Position numbers and translations under genes: made by a program. DNA of 64,000 nucleotides from a virus. The stretch covers positions 1-64,000 of IMG/VR virus record IMGVR_UViG_3300040751_002893; one strand, given 5' to 3'. A model generated the notes under the pieces. The model ran no database searches. It had not been told where the DNA came from and saw only the letters and a program-made list of their open reading frames with translations. Shown piece after piece: positions 45,053-52,262 of this stretch (the first letter of the stretch is position 1; each line of letters opens with the position of its first letter).

Positions 45053-46150
45053 TTATTTTCGGAACATTCCGAGGTCTACTATTACTATATCACCAGTTTG
45101 AGGGCGAATCATGACATTTTTGTCATGCATATCATATGCACCAAGACCAGTAATGTCTTTTAGGTCACTTATTGCCTTTTTGATGCTTTCTATTTCTTTG
45201 AAAACTTTCCATTGCTCTTCAAACTCTGGTCCTTTATCTTCCCAGCCACTCCATCTGTCACCAGAGCCATCCTTAAGTCCAACTGGGGAGTTTTTTCTAA
45301 ACCACTCTATCCAATATGCAATTATATTCTCATGATATTGTGCAAAAAGCATTTTATTTTCATGTTGAAACAAAGCGTCTAACTGTTCGATGATAAAGGT
45401 TAGCATCCATGGAGCACTTTGAAACATTTCTTTAGTTTTACCTGTTCTCCAGTTATTTATGTATGTTAATGCTGTATCAGATAATGGAAGGATGTTTAAA
45501 AGCTGCAATGCTTTTTCGCTATATTCTTTATTGGAGACATATGAATCTAAATAAGTGAAAAATTTCTTCATAGGAGTCATTAAAAAGTCTAATTCTGGCC
45601 TCATATAGTTGTAAAACTGCTGTATAATAGAGTCTTGTGACTCTTTATCTTTAAACATCATATAGTATCTGTTTTCACGACTCCTGAAAGTTGAATCATA
45701 ATCCGCAGCAACCTCTTTTTCATCCTCGGATGGTCTTAGTGCTGTGTTTAGACCGCCAAAAAGCATACTAATCATTTCATGTTGTAGTCCTTGCTCTACG
45801 CCTAGAATTTCCATTATGATTAATGTAATATCTGGGTGTGAATTTTCATCTATATAATAAACTTCAGGAAAATGTTTTTTGATATTTGGAGATTTACTTC
45901 TGGCATCGTTAACTATTCTATAGTTTTCTGCCTCTCTTTGAGTATTGTAATCAGAAGAATCTAAAATCTTAATAGCAACAGGGCCGTATTCGTCAGATAT
46001 ACCCTCTACTACTAAGCCATAACGCCCCTCTCCTAATTTTTTTCCGATGTCAATATTATATTTCGATGACAATATAGGAGATGCTTGCTGTTCTTTTGTG
46101 CTTTGTTGAGATACTGACTCTGATAGTAGTTTTTTAATCTTTATTTTCAT
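45053..46150 (-). CDS. Protein kinase-like protein with short MKIKIKK leader, 365 aa
   Basis: Kinase features in order: glycine loop GEGRYGLV at residues 40-47, catalytic VAIK with K61, conserved Glu around 73-75, a large helical insert (about 125-320), the catalytic-loop-like DMHDKN (D340, N345) and the metal-binding DLG (D359). The protein ends six residues after DLG, so the usual activation loop and final lobe are missing or moved into the insert. The N-terminus is MKIKIKKLLSES, similar to leaders of nearby genes. It may be packaged and act on host proteins after entry; that is inference. Confidence 0.72.
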   Translation of the reverse strand: MKIKIKKLLSESVSQQSTKEQQASPILSSKYNIDIGKKLGEGRYGLVVEGISDEYGPVAIKILDSSDYNTQREAENYRIVNDARSKSPNIKKHFPEVYYIDENSHPDITLIIMEILGVEQGLQHEMISMLFGGLNTALRPSEDEKEVAADYDSTFRSRENRYYMMFKDKESQDSIIQQFYNYMRPELDFLMTPMKKFFTYLDSYVSNKEYSEKALQLLNILPLSDTALTYINNWRTGKTKEMFQSAPWMLTFIIEQLDALFQHENKMLFAQYHENIIAYWIEWFRKNSPVGLKDGSGDRWSGWEDKGPEFEEQWKVFKEIESIKKAISDLKDITGLGAYDMHDKNVMIRPQTGDIVIVDLGMFRK

Positions 46151-46154
46151 TTAT

Positions 46155-46553
46155 TTATCCTTTTTGTTGATCTTGACTGCGAAAATATGGACTTGGTTTG
46201 AAGTTTTGAAGTCCTTGGCGTGTATATCTTATACGAACATAGCGTTTATGTCCTTCAGGAGAGCGTTCATGAGGTATTTGACCGCTTCCTGCACCCATCA
46301 TAGCACCAGAAGTTGAATATAATTCATCAATTTTTTTGGAATGCTCTGTATCTTTGCACATTTCTTCTGCTTCTTTCTTTGATAGACCTTCTGGTCGCTC
46401 ATCTGCTGGCTTATCCATCATAGCACACATGTATTTTCTTTGCTTTTCGCTGGAAACTTCTTCCAGATCTTCTCTAGGAGCACCAGCAACTGCACCAGCA
46501 CCCATAGCAGACATTTCATCTAACTTTTTTTTCTTTATAATTCTTATTTTCAC
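46155..46553 (-). CDS. Protein with MKIRIIKKKKLDEMS start and Met/Ala/Gly-rich motif, 132 aa
   Basis: The GTG at 46553 overlaps the upstream TGA stop and has a GGGG site. Residues 10-25 read LDEMSAMGAGAVAGAPRED, and KQRKYMCAMMDKPADERPEG then LSKKEAEEMC form a Cys-containing motif seen in other phages. The tail is basic (GHKRYVRIRYTRQ). Function unknown; the start resembles that of the kinase-like protein next door. Confidence 0.62.
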   Translation of the reverse strand: MKIRIIKKKKLDEMSAMGAGAVAGAPREDLEEVSSEKQRKYMCAMMDKPADERPEGLSKKEAEEMCKDTEHSKKIDELYSTSGAMMGAGSGQIPHERSPEGHKRYVRIRYTRQGLQNFKPSPYFRSQDQQKG

Positions 46554-47119
46554 TTTAATTTTACCCCAGACCACAGTCTAAAACTGACTTGCTCAAAAGA
46601 AGTGTTGAAAATTCTGTATGGTATCTCCCATTTCAGAGGCATTTCTTCTTTTGGTTTATGAAACCCACCTTCAAATACTGTTATCTCTTGCTGTTTTATC
46701 CAATTTATCACTTTTTTGTTGGATATTTCGGCCGATGTTATGACTTGACCGTTCTTACCATAGAGAGTTTGAGACACCAATCCCTCTTCTTCGTTCAAGT
46801 GGAGAACAGTTCTTACATAATAATGGTTATTCTTGACAGAACACATCAACGGATCGTCATTGTAGTCACAATTATCTTTCTTATATTTGATTGTGTCTTT
46901 GTTGTATACCAATGCATTACCAGAATCACCAATCATTTCCCAACCATATTGAGATTTGACTTTAGCAAATTTAACATGACGGGAAACATTGGCGAAAGGA
47001 AGCTCAGAGGAGGTCGAATTAACAACTCTTGTACCATTAGAGTATGTTTCTAAAGGAGATACATAAACGATGACCTCTTGAGCTATAACAAGGGAGAATA
47101 ATGAAAGTAGTAGTAACAT
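46550..47119 (-). CDS. Exported protein of unknown function, 189 aa
   Basis: MLLLLSLFSLVIAQEV is a signal-peptide-like start with a short hydrophobic stretch and a possible cleavage after Ala-Gln. The mature part has beta-rich segments and a disulphide-type pair (CDYNDDPLMC). It follows the VWA lipoprotein gene by 7 bp, so the two probably act together outside the cytoplasm or in the virion. It lacks any lysis signature I know. Confidence 0.65.
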   Translation of the reverse strand: MLLLLSLFSLVIAQEVIVYVSPLETYSNGTRVVNSTSSELPFANVSRHVKFAKVKSQYGWEMIGDSGNALVYNKDTIKYKKDNCDYNDDPLMCSVKNNHYYVRTVLHLNEEEGLVSQTLYGKNGQVITSAEISNKKVINWIKQQEITVFEGGFHKPKEEMPLKWEIPYRIFNTSFEQVSFRLWSGVKLK

Positions 47120-47126
47120 GCAATAA

Positions 47127-48059
47127 CTAGTAATAATATGCTATTTCAACCAATGACTCTTCGGGAGGAACAGTTAAAAAATAAACTCTGTTTTCTTGGA
47201 CATTATATTCCCAATCTGGCCACAAAACTCCATCAACAAACACTGTAATGCTTGCTTGAACAGTTGGAGTCATGCTGAGATCATACCATTCAGCCAATTG
47301 AAGTTGATTTGAAGCATCAGCAACACCCTGAGACCAGTCTTCCGAGCATATATCGATTATCTGTCCTGCATATAGGTTTGTCAAATCCATATATCTATTA
47401 CCAACATTATGACTGTAAGTGTTGCAAAGACTATCATCGATTGCAACATTAACAATAGAAGAGATGTATACATGTTCTCGGTAAGAGTCAAGCCATAATG
47501 AGAACATATTTAACATTGGAAACATTGTGTTTGACTGTTCTTCTTCATCGGACACAAATACAATCAACAAAGAGGCATCATCTCTCATCCAATTCTGCGA
47601 GTCTGGATTATCAACGATATAATTATATACACTTTCGAAACCTTTCTCTTGGCTGCCTATAACATTATCTGAGAACATAACAAGAGCATCCATTGTTGTA
47701 TCACCCGGTAACAAGGGGAATGAAGTTAAGATTTGACTATGAAATGGACTCATCGATATTATCATAAGCCTCCAACTTACATTAGGTAGATTGTTCATCA
47801 TATCATCGATACCAATTAAGACCTTATCGTAGTCATCTTGCATTGACCCTGAGCCGTCAATAACCCATATAATGTCAACACCATTTGATAGTTTTGGTTG
47901 AGAAAATGAATCGACCCATATTGGCTCTGCCTCCCCAGAGTCAACCTCCCCCGGAATATAGTTGTCTTGAATATAAACGTATTCGATTTGAGTATCCGCT
48001 TTCTCGTAAGTCAAGAAATGATCGGATAGACACCCCCATAGATATAATAATAACCACAT
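47127..48059 (-). CDS. VWA-domain lipoprotein, 310 aa
   Basis: MWLLLYLWGCLSD carries a short hydrophobic stretch and a lipobox-like cysteine at residue 10, though positive residues are absent from the start. IDGSGSMQDD (D68-S70-S72) is the MIDAS metal site of a von Willebrand A domain, extending to about residue 250 (FVSDEEEQS). VWA domains bind proteins in a metal-dependent way. The gene is followed by another exported protein. The ribosome site AGGAGGG is inside a hairpin (see 48069-48091). Superinfection exclusion or adhesion is possible. Confidence 0.75.
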   Translation of the reverse strand: MWLLLYLWGCLSDHFLTYEKADTQIEYVYIQDNYIPGEVDSGEAEPIWVDSFSQPKLSNGVDIIWVIDGSGSMQDDYDKVLIGIDDMMNNLPNVSWRLMIISMSPFHSQILTSFPLLPGDTTMDALVMFSDNVIGSQEKGFESVYNYIVDNPDSQNWMRDDASLLIVFVSDEEEQSNTMFPMLNMFSLWLDSYREHVYISSIVNVAIDDSLCNTYSHNVGNRYMDLTNLYAGQIIDICSEDWSQGVADASNQLQLAEWYDLSMTPTVQASITVFVDGVLWPDWEYNVQENRVYFLTVPPEESLVEIAYYY

Positions 48060-48137
48060 AACATAAAACCCTCCTATAGTAACTAGGAAGGCATTTATCT
48101 AAGCGGAGCATCGCGCCCTAAATTTTTCTACTTTTAT
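48060..48137 (-). promoter_or_regulatory. Leader of the VWA lipoprotein gene with SD-masking hairpin
   Basis: On the minus strand CCTTCCTA and TAGGAGGG form an 8-bp stem (one wobble pair) with a 7-nt loop at about 48069-48091. The second arm contains the Shine-Dalgarno sequence. TTTTATGTT follows, so the same hairpin could also act as a weak terminator. The rest of this 78-bp gap is AT-rich. Confidence 0.5.
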
Positions 48138-48635
48138 CTAGTAATTAATTAAAAAATTAAAAAATCTTTCAAATTGTTCTTCAGTGCCGTATGTTAATAG
48201 AAATTTTTCCAAAGTCATCTCAGGTAAGACTTCACCACCAGCCCAAAATTCTAAAGGCTTTGAATTTGCTTTTTTTCTAATCCATGGGGAATATTTTGTG
48301 CAAGACATCCACATCTCAATTAAACCATCGACTTGTTGCGGTTTTATAGCAGACCAGTCAGGGGCTTCTATCGTCATTAAATAAGCATTTGATACTTTAA
48401 TCCAGCCATCAGGTGTCCAATCTAAACCTACACTTTCTAAATAATCCCCATGCGTATATGCAACATTTATTCTTTTTTGGTATTCGGTCGCAAATGATTC
48501 TAAATCTATAAAGTTTCCTTCCAGATCTATAAAGCCGAGAGAGTGAACAGCGCAAGAATCTCTATCAACTTCTTTAAGGGCTTTGCGAAGTTCTTCTTTT
48601 ATGATTTGTTTTATTTGTTTGTTCGTTAATTTCAT
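48138..48635 (-). CDS. Protein with MKLT leader, 165 aa
   Basis: The first 18 residues MKLTNKQIKQIIKEELRK are the clearest copy of the shared leader. The body (GFIDLEGNFIDLESF, YTHGDYLESVGLDWTPDGW, IKVSNAYLMTIEAPDW, LIEMWMSC, WIRKKANS) is rich in aromatic residues and looks like a compact globular domain. No enzyme motif. The leader suggests packaging into the head. Confidence 0.72.
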   Translation of the reverse strand: MKLTNKQIKQIIKEELRKALKEVDRDSCAVHSLGFIDLEGNFIDLESFATEYQKRINVAYTHGDYLESVGLDWTPDGWIKVSNAYLMTIEAPDWSAIKPQQVDGLIEMWMSCTKYSPWIRKKANSKPLEFWAGGEVLPEMTLEKFLLTYGTEEQFERFFNFLINY

Positions 48636-48657
48636 GGTATTTAATTTTTATTAATTT

Positions 48658-49029
48658 TTAAAAAGGAGGTTCTTCGTCGATCTCTTTTTGGTCATATCCT
48701 TGGTATTCAAACTTAATATCTTCGGCTATATTTATCAACCGCTCCAATCCGGACATTCCACGAGACTCTTGGTATTCATATATAGCATCCGCCAACATGT
48801 CAACAAGTTGTTTTCTATGTGAGTCTTTGTGGTCTCCGAGGATTGACCTTTCATTATGTAATATAATAGCATTTTTTTTCATGGTGCTCATTATGGTTTG
48901 ATAATTTGCAGTCATTGCAGCAGACAAGATATCATCAATAAAATCAAGCATAGGGTTACGAACTTCGTTAAGGACTTTGCGAAGTTCTTCGTTGATAATT
49001 TGTCTTAGTAAATTTTTGCTTATATTCAT
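48658..49029 (-). CDS. Protein with MNIS leader, 123 aa
   Basis: MNISKNLLRQIINEELRKVL is a leader copy; a helical domain follows (LDFIDDILSAAMTANYQTI, RKQLVDMLADAIYEYQE). The ATG at 49029 has a GGAAGAG site. It overlaps the membrane zincin gene by 4 bp. Function unknown. Confidence 0.7.
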   Translation of the reverse strand: MNISKNLLRQIINEELRKVLNEVRNPMLDFIDDILSAAMTANYQTIMSTMKKNAIILHNERSILGDHKDSHRKQLVDMLADAIYEYQESRGMSGLERLINIAEDIKFEYQGYDQKEIDEEPPF

Positions 49030-49364
49030 CGATATCTCTTCCAAGAAAACGCTTTGCGACGCACGGGGTATGTTGGGTCCTGATCGTTGGCGTAAGCCTC
49101 TTTTTCAAACGGAATATTGCGATATGCGCCATGAAATGACCTGAACTTCCATAGGCCAACAAGCCAATACCAGACATACAGTAAATAAAACCCAATCAAC
49201 AATAATTCGCGTTGCTGATGAAGGTGGATTATCTCATGTGTTTTTGTGCGCTGATCCAATTCGCCTTTGCAAATGATAAACGGATAGAGCGTTATCGCCC
49301 ATATGTTTATAAACAGCGAAAGCGCTTGGGGTATGCGGCTATTTTCTATAATATAAAACTTCAT
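49026..49364 (-). CDS. Membrane zincin-like protein, 112 aa
   Basis: The protein has a transmembrane helix at 14-32 and a second hydrophobic region at 53-72, with HEIIHLHQQREL (H43, E44, H47) between them and EKEAYAND afterwards as a third-ligand candidate. This arrangement is typical of small phage integral-membrane metalloproteases of unknown substrate. It overlaps both neighbours, supporting translation in the same transcript. Confidence 0.72.
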   Translation of the reverse strand: MKFYIIENSRIPQALSLFINIWAITLYPFIICKGELDQRTKTHEIIHLHQQRELLLIGFYLLYVWYWLVGLWKFRSFHGAYRNIPFEKEAYANDQDPTYPVRRKAFSWKRYR

Positions 49365-49778
49365 TTATTCTAAAGCTTTGCCGCTTTTAATGTTCGCAAT
49401 GTATTCTTCTGTTTTTTCTATAGCATCTTGTATTTGCTTGTCATACATCAAACCTCTTTCTGAGTCTGGCATGTCTTCTTTTTGTTTACGAAGCTGTTGT
49501 AGGGTTTTTTCTGCATCTGCAAGATTCATTTTTCCTTTCTGTGAAGCTTCAGGGCGACCTGGGCTCATTCGTTCATCAGGAGGAAGCATGCCTCTACTTT
49601 TAAACTCATCTTCAATATCGCGCAACGTTCCAAATGATCTTGGGTCATCATCATAAGCATAGATATCATGTTGCTGCTTAAGTTCATCATCAGATAAGCC
49701 TTTAAGATTCATTTCTTTTAGAACAACTTGAAGCTCTTCCTTGATAAGTTGCTTAAGTGTTTGGTTTGTTAATTTCAT
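49365..49778 (-). CDS. Protein with MKLT leader, 137 aa
   Basis: MKLTNQTLKQLIKEELQVVL is a leader copy; the rest is a helical, charged domain (LSDDELKQQHDIYAYDDDP, MLPPDERMSPGRPEASQKG, DAEKTLQQLRKQKEDMPDSE). Function unknown. It is the first gene left of the GC-rich structured junction and has an AAGGAG-type site. Confidence 0.7.
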   Translation of the reverse strand: MKLTNQTLKQLIKEELQVVLKEMNLKGLSDDELKQQHDIYAYDDDPRSFGTLRDIEDEFKSRGMLPPDERMSPGRPEASQKGKMNLADAEKTLQQLRKQKEDMPDSERGLMYDKQIQDAIEKTEEYIANIKSGKALE

Positions 49779-50019
49779 TTGTATATCTCCTTGAAACTCG
49801 GAAATTTTTTCCCGATTTTTTTTTACACCTTAATTAGTCCTCCACTACATAAAGAGCCCACCCCCTTAAAAACCCAAATCTGGAAATTTTCTGTGTGTGG
49901 CGCGGGTGTATCTGGCCGCCGGCCGAAAAGCTAGGTTCTAAGCCACTTATTTCAAATCGGTATGCTCTAGGGGCAGGAGGAGGGGGACCCCCCCCTGCGC
50001 GAAAACGCGCTTTGAACCT
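49779..50019. other. GC-rich, hairpin-rich junction between the early-type and middle regions
   Basis: A 241-bp gap without genes. The right half is strikingly GC-rich: a G-run/C-run inverted repeat (49973-49998), a perfect GCGCG-AAAA-CGCGC hairpin (49997-50010) and a 9-bp inverted repeat TGGCCGCCG/CGGCGGCCA at 49913-49921 and 50030-50038. No T-run follows, so classical termination is only one option. It may be a strong transcription block, a packaging or terminus site, or an origin. Confidence 0.55.
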
Positions 50020-50541
50020 TTATTTTTTTCGGCGGCCAAAAAGCGTTCTGTCTTTGGGTGCGATGAAAACGTCGTTACAAGCTACGTTATCGTGGTTGCG
50101 GTATTGCACTTCACCGAAGAGCGCGCGATAGTGACGTAGATAGTGCTCATTCACCTTGACCGAATAGGTAGACACCCACTGCCAGTTCCTAGTAGCGTAG
50201 GACTTGAATAGGCCACGAAGAGCCATGCGGAGGTCATGGCGGATACGAGAAAACTTGTCACCCGCTGCGGCCATGGTCTCCTTACGGGGCACGTAGGTAG
50301 GGTCGACGAGGAGAATGGAGGTCATAAGCCGACTTTCGATGGTCTCCCAATACTCGTCACAGGCAGCGTAGACGGTATCTAGGTCGGACTGTGCGTAGAC
50401 TTTGTGCCTCAAACCTACATTTTGCCACACTTGATATGCGGTCATCTTGTGGAGGTTGCCGCTGTGCGCTGATACTGTGTGCGTGTGCTTGATGTATTGA
50501 ACGGACTTGAGAGGGATAAAGAGAGGATTGATTGTTTTCAT
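50020..50541 (-). CDS. Unknown protein, 173 aa
   Basis: MKTINPLFIPLKSVQYIKHT opens an alpha-rich basic protein with MTAYQVWQNVGLRHKVYAQ and SRIRHDLRMALRGLFKSYAT, ending FGRRKK. I do not recognise it. It has an AGGATC site and follows the 122-aa gene by 53 bp. The last codons contain one arm of the junction inverted repeat. Confidence 0.6.
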   Translation of the reverse strand: MKTINPLFIPLKSVQYIKHTHTVSAHSGNLHKMTAYQVWQNVGLRHKVYAQSDLDTVYAACDEYWETIESRLMTSILLVDPTYVPRKETMAAAGDKFSRIRHDLRMALRGLFKSYATRNWQWVSTYSVKVNEHYLRHYRALFGEVQYRNHDNVACNDVFIAPKDRTLFGRRKK

Positions 50542-50594
50542 AGGTAGATCCTAGGTTATGGAGTAAGTAAGTGAAAAGGTAGGTTGGAAGCGGC

Positions 50595-50963
50595 TTATTG
50601 ATCGAGATCGAAACCATCTTCCATGAGGTCAGCAAGAACATCTTCTGGGCAATCTTCAAAAAGCTCCTTTGTACTTGCCTTTTTGCTCTTGCGCTTTTTA
50701 GACTTAGAAGCTGGTTTATCGTAGGTTCCATCATCAATCTGGCGCATAGCGATTTCCATATTGAGTTCTTCGATACCCTCAGCAAGGTCGTTGTATCGCT
50801 GGTTGCTCGCATTGATACGTTCTACCTGTGTTTTCGAAAGACCGTTAAAGTCAGCGATCGTCCAGTCAGTGCGCATACGACGCGCATTGAACGGATCATT
50901 GTCATGAGGACAAACTTTGTCCAGTTGGAGGTGGCAAGAACAAGAAAAGTAACGAATAGACAT
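50595..50963 (-). CDS. Unknown protein, 122 aa
   Basis: Begins MSIRYFSCSCHLQLDKVCPH with four Cys/His residues that may bind metal, then a helical middle and a Lys-rich stretch (ASKSKKRKSKKASTK) before an acidic C-terminus. The ribosome site TAGGAGACAATATG is of the type shared by most genes in this region. Function unknown. Confidence 0.62.
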   Translation of the reverse strand: MSIRYFSCSCHLQLDKVCPHDNDPFNARRMRTDWTIADFNGLSKTQVERINASNQRYNDLAEGIEELNMEIAMRQIDDGTYDKPASKSKKRKSKKASTKELFEDCPEDVLADLMEDGFDLDQ

Positions 50964-50987
50964 ATTGTCTCCTATAGTGAATGTTAC

Positions 50988-51055
50988 AGTATATAAACAG
51001 AAAAAAAGTGAAAAAAGGACAGGTTTTTGGTGAGAGTCTCGGACAGTTTATGACC
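50988..51055 (-). promoter_or_regulatory. Possible operator promoter with weak -35
   Basis: The operator GGTCA-N5-TGTCC (51041-51055, minus) stands upstream of a TATACT -10 box at 50988-50993, but TTTTTT occupies the -35 position. It may need an activator, or it may be a decayed copy. Confidence 0.4.
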
Positions 51056-51461
51056 GCACATTTTTTGGTCTCTCCATCTCAAAAGTCAGTTTGTCCATAA
51101 CTGAAACAAGGTGGATTTGAGCGGTTGCAAGGTTCGCACAAGGGATACGAACCCATTGGGTTTTGTCGACGTCTACATCGATTTCCCAACCTTCGATAAT
51201 GTAGTTACAACCTGTGTCTTTGATACGACCCCATACACGAGTGTGCTTTGAAGCACCGTTAGAGCGCATTGTGTTCACCCAAACGCTGTGAGAAGGGCCA
51301 AAGCCGCGTGATTTGGTGATAGATGGGGTTGTAAGTGCGTTATTGGACATAGTGTCTCCTGTGTTGTTAGAAAGTGAGTTAGAAAGTGTATTTTGAGCCA
51401 TGTGGCCTCCAGTGTTGTTAGAGAGGTGGTTATTGAAAAGTACGAAGTGATCAAGTCTCAT
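51048..51461 (-). CDS. Unknown protein with triplicated start region, up to 137 aa
   Basis: Three in-frame ATG codons (51461, 51401, 51350) are each preceded by a good site (GGAGATCAC, GGAGGCCAC, GGAGACACT) and by repeated text encoding LSNNTG. The shortest form would begin MSNNALTTPSITKSRGF and contains the conserved-looking body (SVWVNTMRS, TRVWGRIKDTGCNYIIEGWE). The C-terminus PKNVRS is encoded within an operator. Function unknown. Confidence 0.6.
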   Translation of the reverse strand: MRLDHFVLFNNHLSNNTGGHMAQNTLSNSLSNNTGDTMSNNALTTPSITKSRGFGPSHSVWVNTMRSNGASKHTRVWGRIKDTGCNYIIEGWEIDVDVDKTQWVRIPCANLATAQIHLVSVMDKLTFEMERPKNVRS

Positions 51462-51494
51462 GTGATCTCCTGAAAAGGTAGGTTAAAGGTGGGT

Positions 51495-51575
51495 TTATTC
51501 AAAAAGAGAAAGGAAATAGAAGAGGCCGATTGAGCCGATAAAAGCAAGGAAAAAAGAAGTGATAGCAATAAGCAT
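51495..51575 (-). CDS. Single-TM micropeptide, 26 aa
   Basis: MLIAITSFFLAFIGSIGLFY is one transmembrane helix with a short tail. The gene has GGAGACAAAAA before its ATG and lies directly after the operator promoter at 51608-51673. Very short, but the start context equals that of larger neighbours. Confidence 0.55.
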   Translation of the reverse strand: MLIAITSFFLAFIGSIGLFYFLSLFE

Positions 51576-51607
51576 TTTTTGTCTCCGGGTTGTTTTGATT
51601 ATACTAT

Positions 51608-51673
51608 AATATAACATGGTGAAAAGGGTCAAGTCAAGGTCTCGGACAGTTTGTGACCGGACAGTTTGTGTCC
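51608..51673 (-). promoter_or_regulatory. Promoter with two abutting operators
   Basis: TATATT at 51613-51608 and TTGACT at 51637-51632 (18-bp spacer; a second TTGACC overlaps). Operators GGTCA-N5-TGTCC (51644-51658) and GGACA-N5-TGTCC (51659-51673) touch each other, 6 bp from the -35 box. Confidence 0.7.
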
Positions 51674-51873
51674 TACCATACGAGCCAGTCATATTGGCGA
51701 ACAAGCTCTTCAGTTTGGCACTGATCCAAATCATAGGATAAAACTACGTTTTCAAGGGATTGAGCGAACTCTGGTTCTGCGCTTTCTTCAAGCTCGGAAA
51801 CCAAGGTTTCAAGTGCTTTTTCGATGAGATCCCACTCTTCGGTGGTGAAATAGTTGTTTATGTTCTGAAGCAT
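51673..51873 (-). CDS. Acidic helical protein, 66 aa
   Basis: MLQNINNYFTTEEWDLIEKA starts a Glu-rich helical protein ending LVRQYDWLVW. The ATG at 51873 has an AGAGGAT site. It sits downstream of the doubled-operator promoter at 51928-51993, and its stop lies next to the operators of the next promoter. Function unknown. Confidence 0.6.
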   Translation of the reverse strand: MLQNINNYFTTEEWDLIEKALETLVSELEESAEPEFAQSLENVVLSYDLDQCQTEELVRQYDWLVW

Positions 51874-51927
51874 AAATCCTCTGGGAAAGAAAAAAAAATT
51901 TTGAGTGTCGAACCATCCGACATCTAT

Positions 51928-51993
51928 AATATGACCTGTTGGGAGGCTTTTGTCAATATGGGCGGACAACTTTTGACCGGACACTTTTTGTCC
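51928..51993 (-). promoter_or_regulatory. Promoter with two abutting operators
   Basis: CATATT at 51933-51928, TTGACA at 51956-51951 (17-bp spacer). Operators at 51964-51978 (GGTCA-N5-TGTCC) and 51979-51993 (GGACA-N5-TGTCC) abut, 7 bp from the -35 box. Drives the 66-aa gene. Confidence 0.72.
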
Positions 51994-52011
51994 GGGCTCC
52001 GGAGCCTTTAA

Positions 52012-52150
52012 TTTGAGTTATGAAAAGTTTTTTTGGCACGCTTTTTGCAATAGAATCATTTTGAGTTATGACAAATAAAATTGGCACGGATCTTGCAAGG
52101 GATATATTTTGAGTTATGAAAAGTTTTTTTGGCACACTTCTTGCAAGGCC
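52012..52150 (+). repeat. Three 48-bp tandem repeats, each with a sigma-54-like promoter element
   Basis: Each repeat has TTTGAGTTATG, an A/T-rich stretch and TTGGCAC-N6-TTGCAA. The GG and GC pairs are separated by exactly 10 bp as in sigma-54 promoters. Elements: 52033-52050, 52081-52098 (best consensus fit) and 52129-52146. Oriented rightward, against all genes. Confidence 0.72.
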
Positions 52151-52156
52151 GATTTT

Positions 52157-52175
52157 GAGAATGAGAATCAATATC
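52157..52175 (+). promoter_or_regulatory. Fur-box-like sequence
   Basis: GAGAATGAGAATCAATATC matches the 19-bp Fur consensus at 16 of 19 positions. It sits about 10 bp after the last sigma-54-like element, near the expected transcript start. Confidence 0.35.
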
Positions 52176-52262
52176 AATAGGATCTCCGGACAAAAAATGA
52201 CCGCAAGGAGTTTTATCTCCCTACGGGAGCGACCTTTATTCAAGGCGCACGCAAGGCCGTTT

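Larger units (their letters stand above)
51874..52262. other. Gene-poor gap: operator promoter plus sigma-54-like tandem array
   Basis: This 389-bp gap holds, from left to right, a leftward promoter with two operators, a palindrome GGCTCCGGAGCC at about 51996, three 48-bp repeats with rightward sigma-54-like elements, a Fur-box-like sequence (52157-52175), another operator copy (52188-52202) and a CTCCC-TAC-GGGAG hairpin near 52219. No real ORF is supported. Confidence 0.7.

Noticed and set aside
45107-45128. ATGACA/TGTCAT palindrome near the end of the kinase-like gene
   Set aside because: It lies in coding sequence (catalytic loop region), has a different core from the GGACA operator, and no promoter is near.
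50357-50812. Minus-strand ORF of 151 codons across two genes
   Set aside because: It overlaps the 122-aa and 173-aa genes in another frame; those have proper ribosome sites and this one does not.
51953-52243. Minus-strand ORF with a 16-residue repeat (LARSVPKKLFITQ-like) across the sigma-54-like array
   Set aside because: The repeat is 48 bp, so it stays open by chance of length. There is no ribosome site, and the conserved bases are those of the -24/-12 elements rather than of codons.
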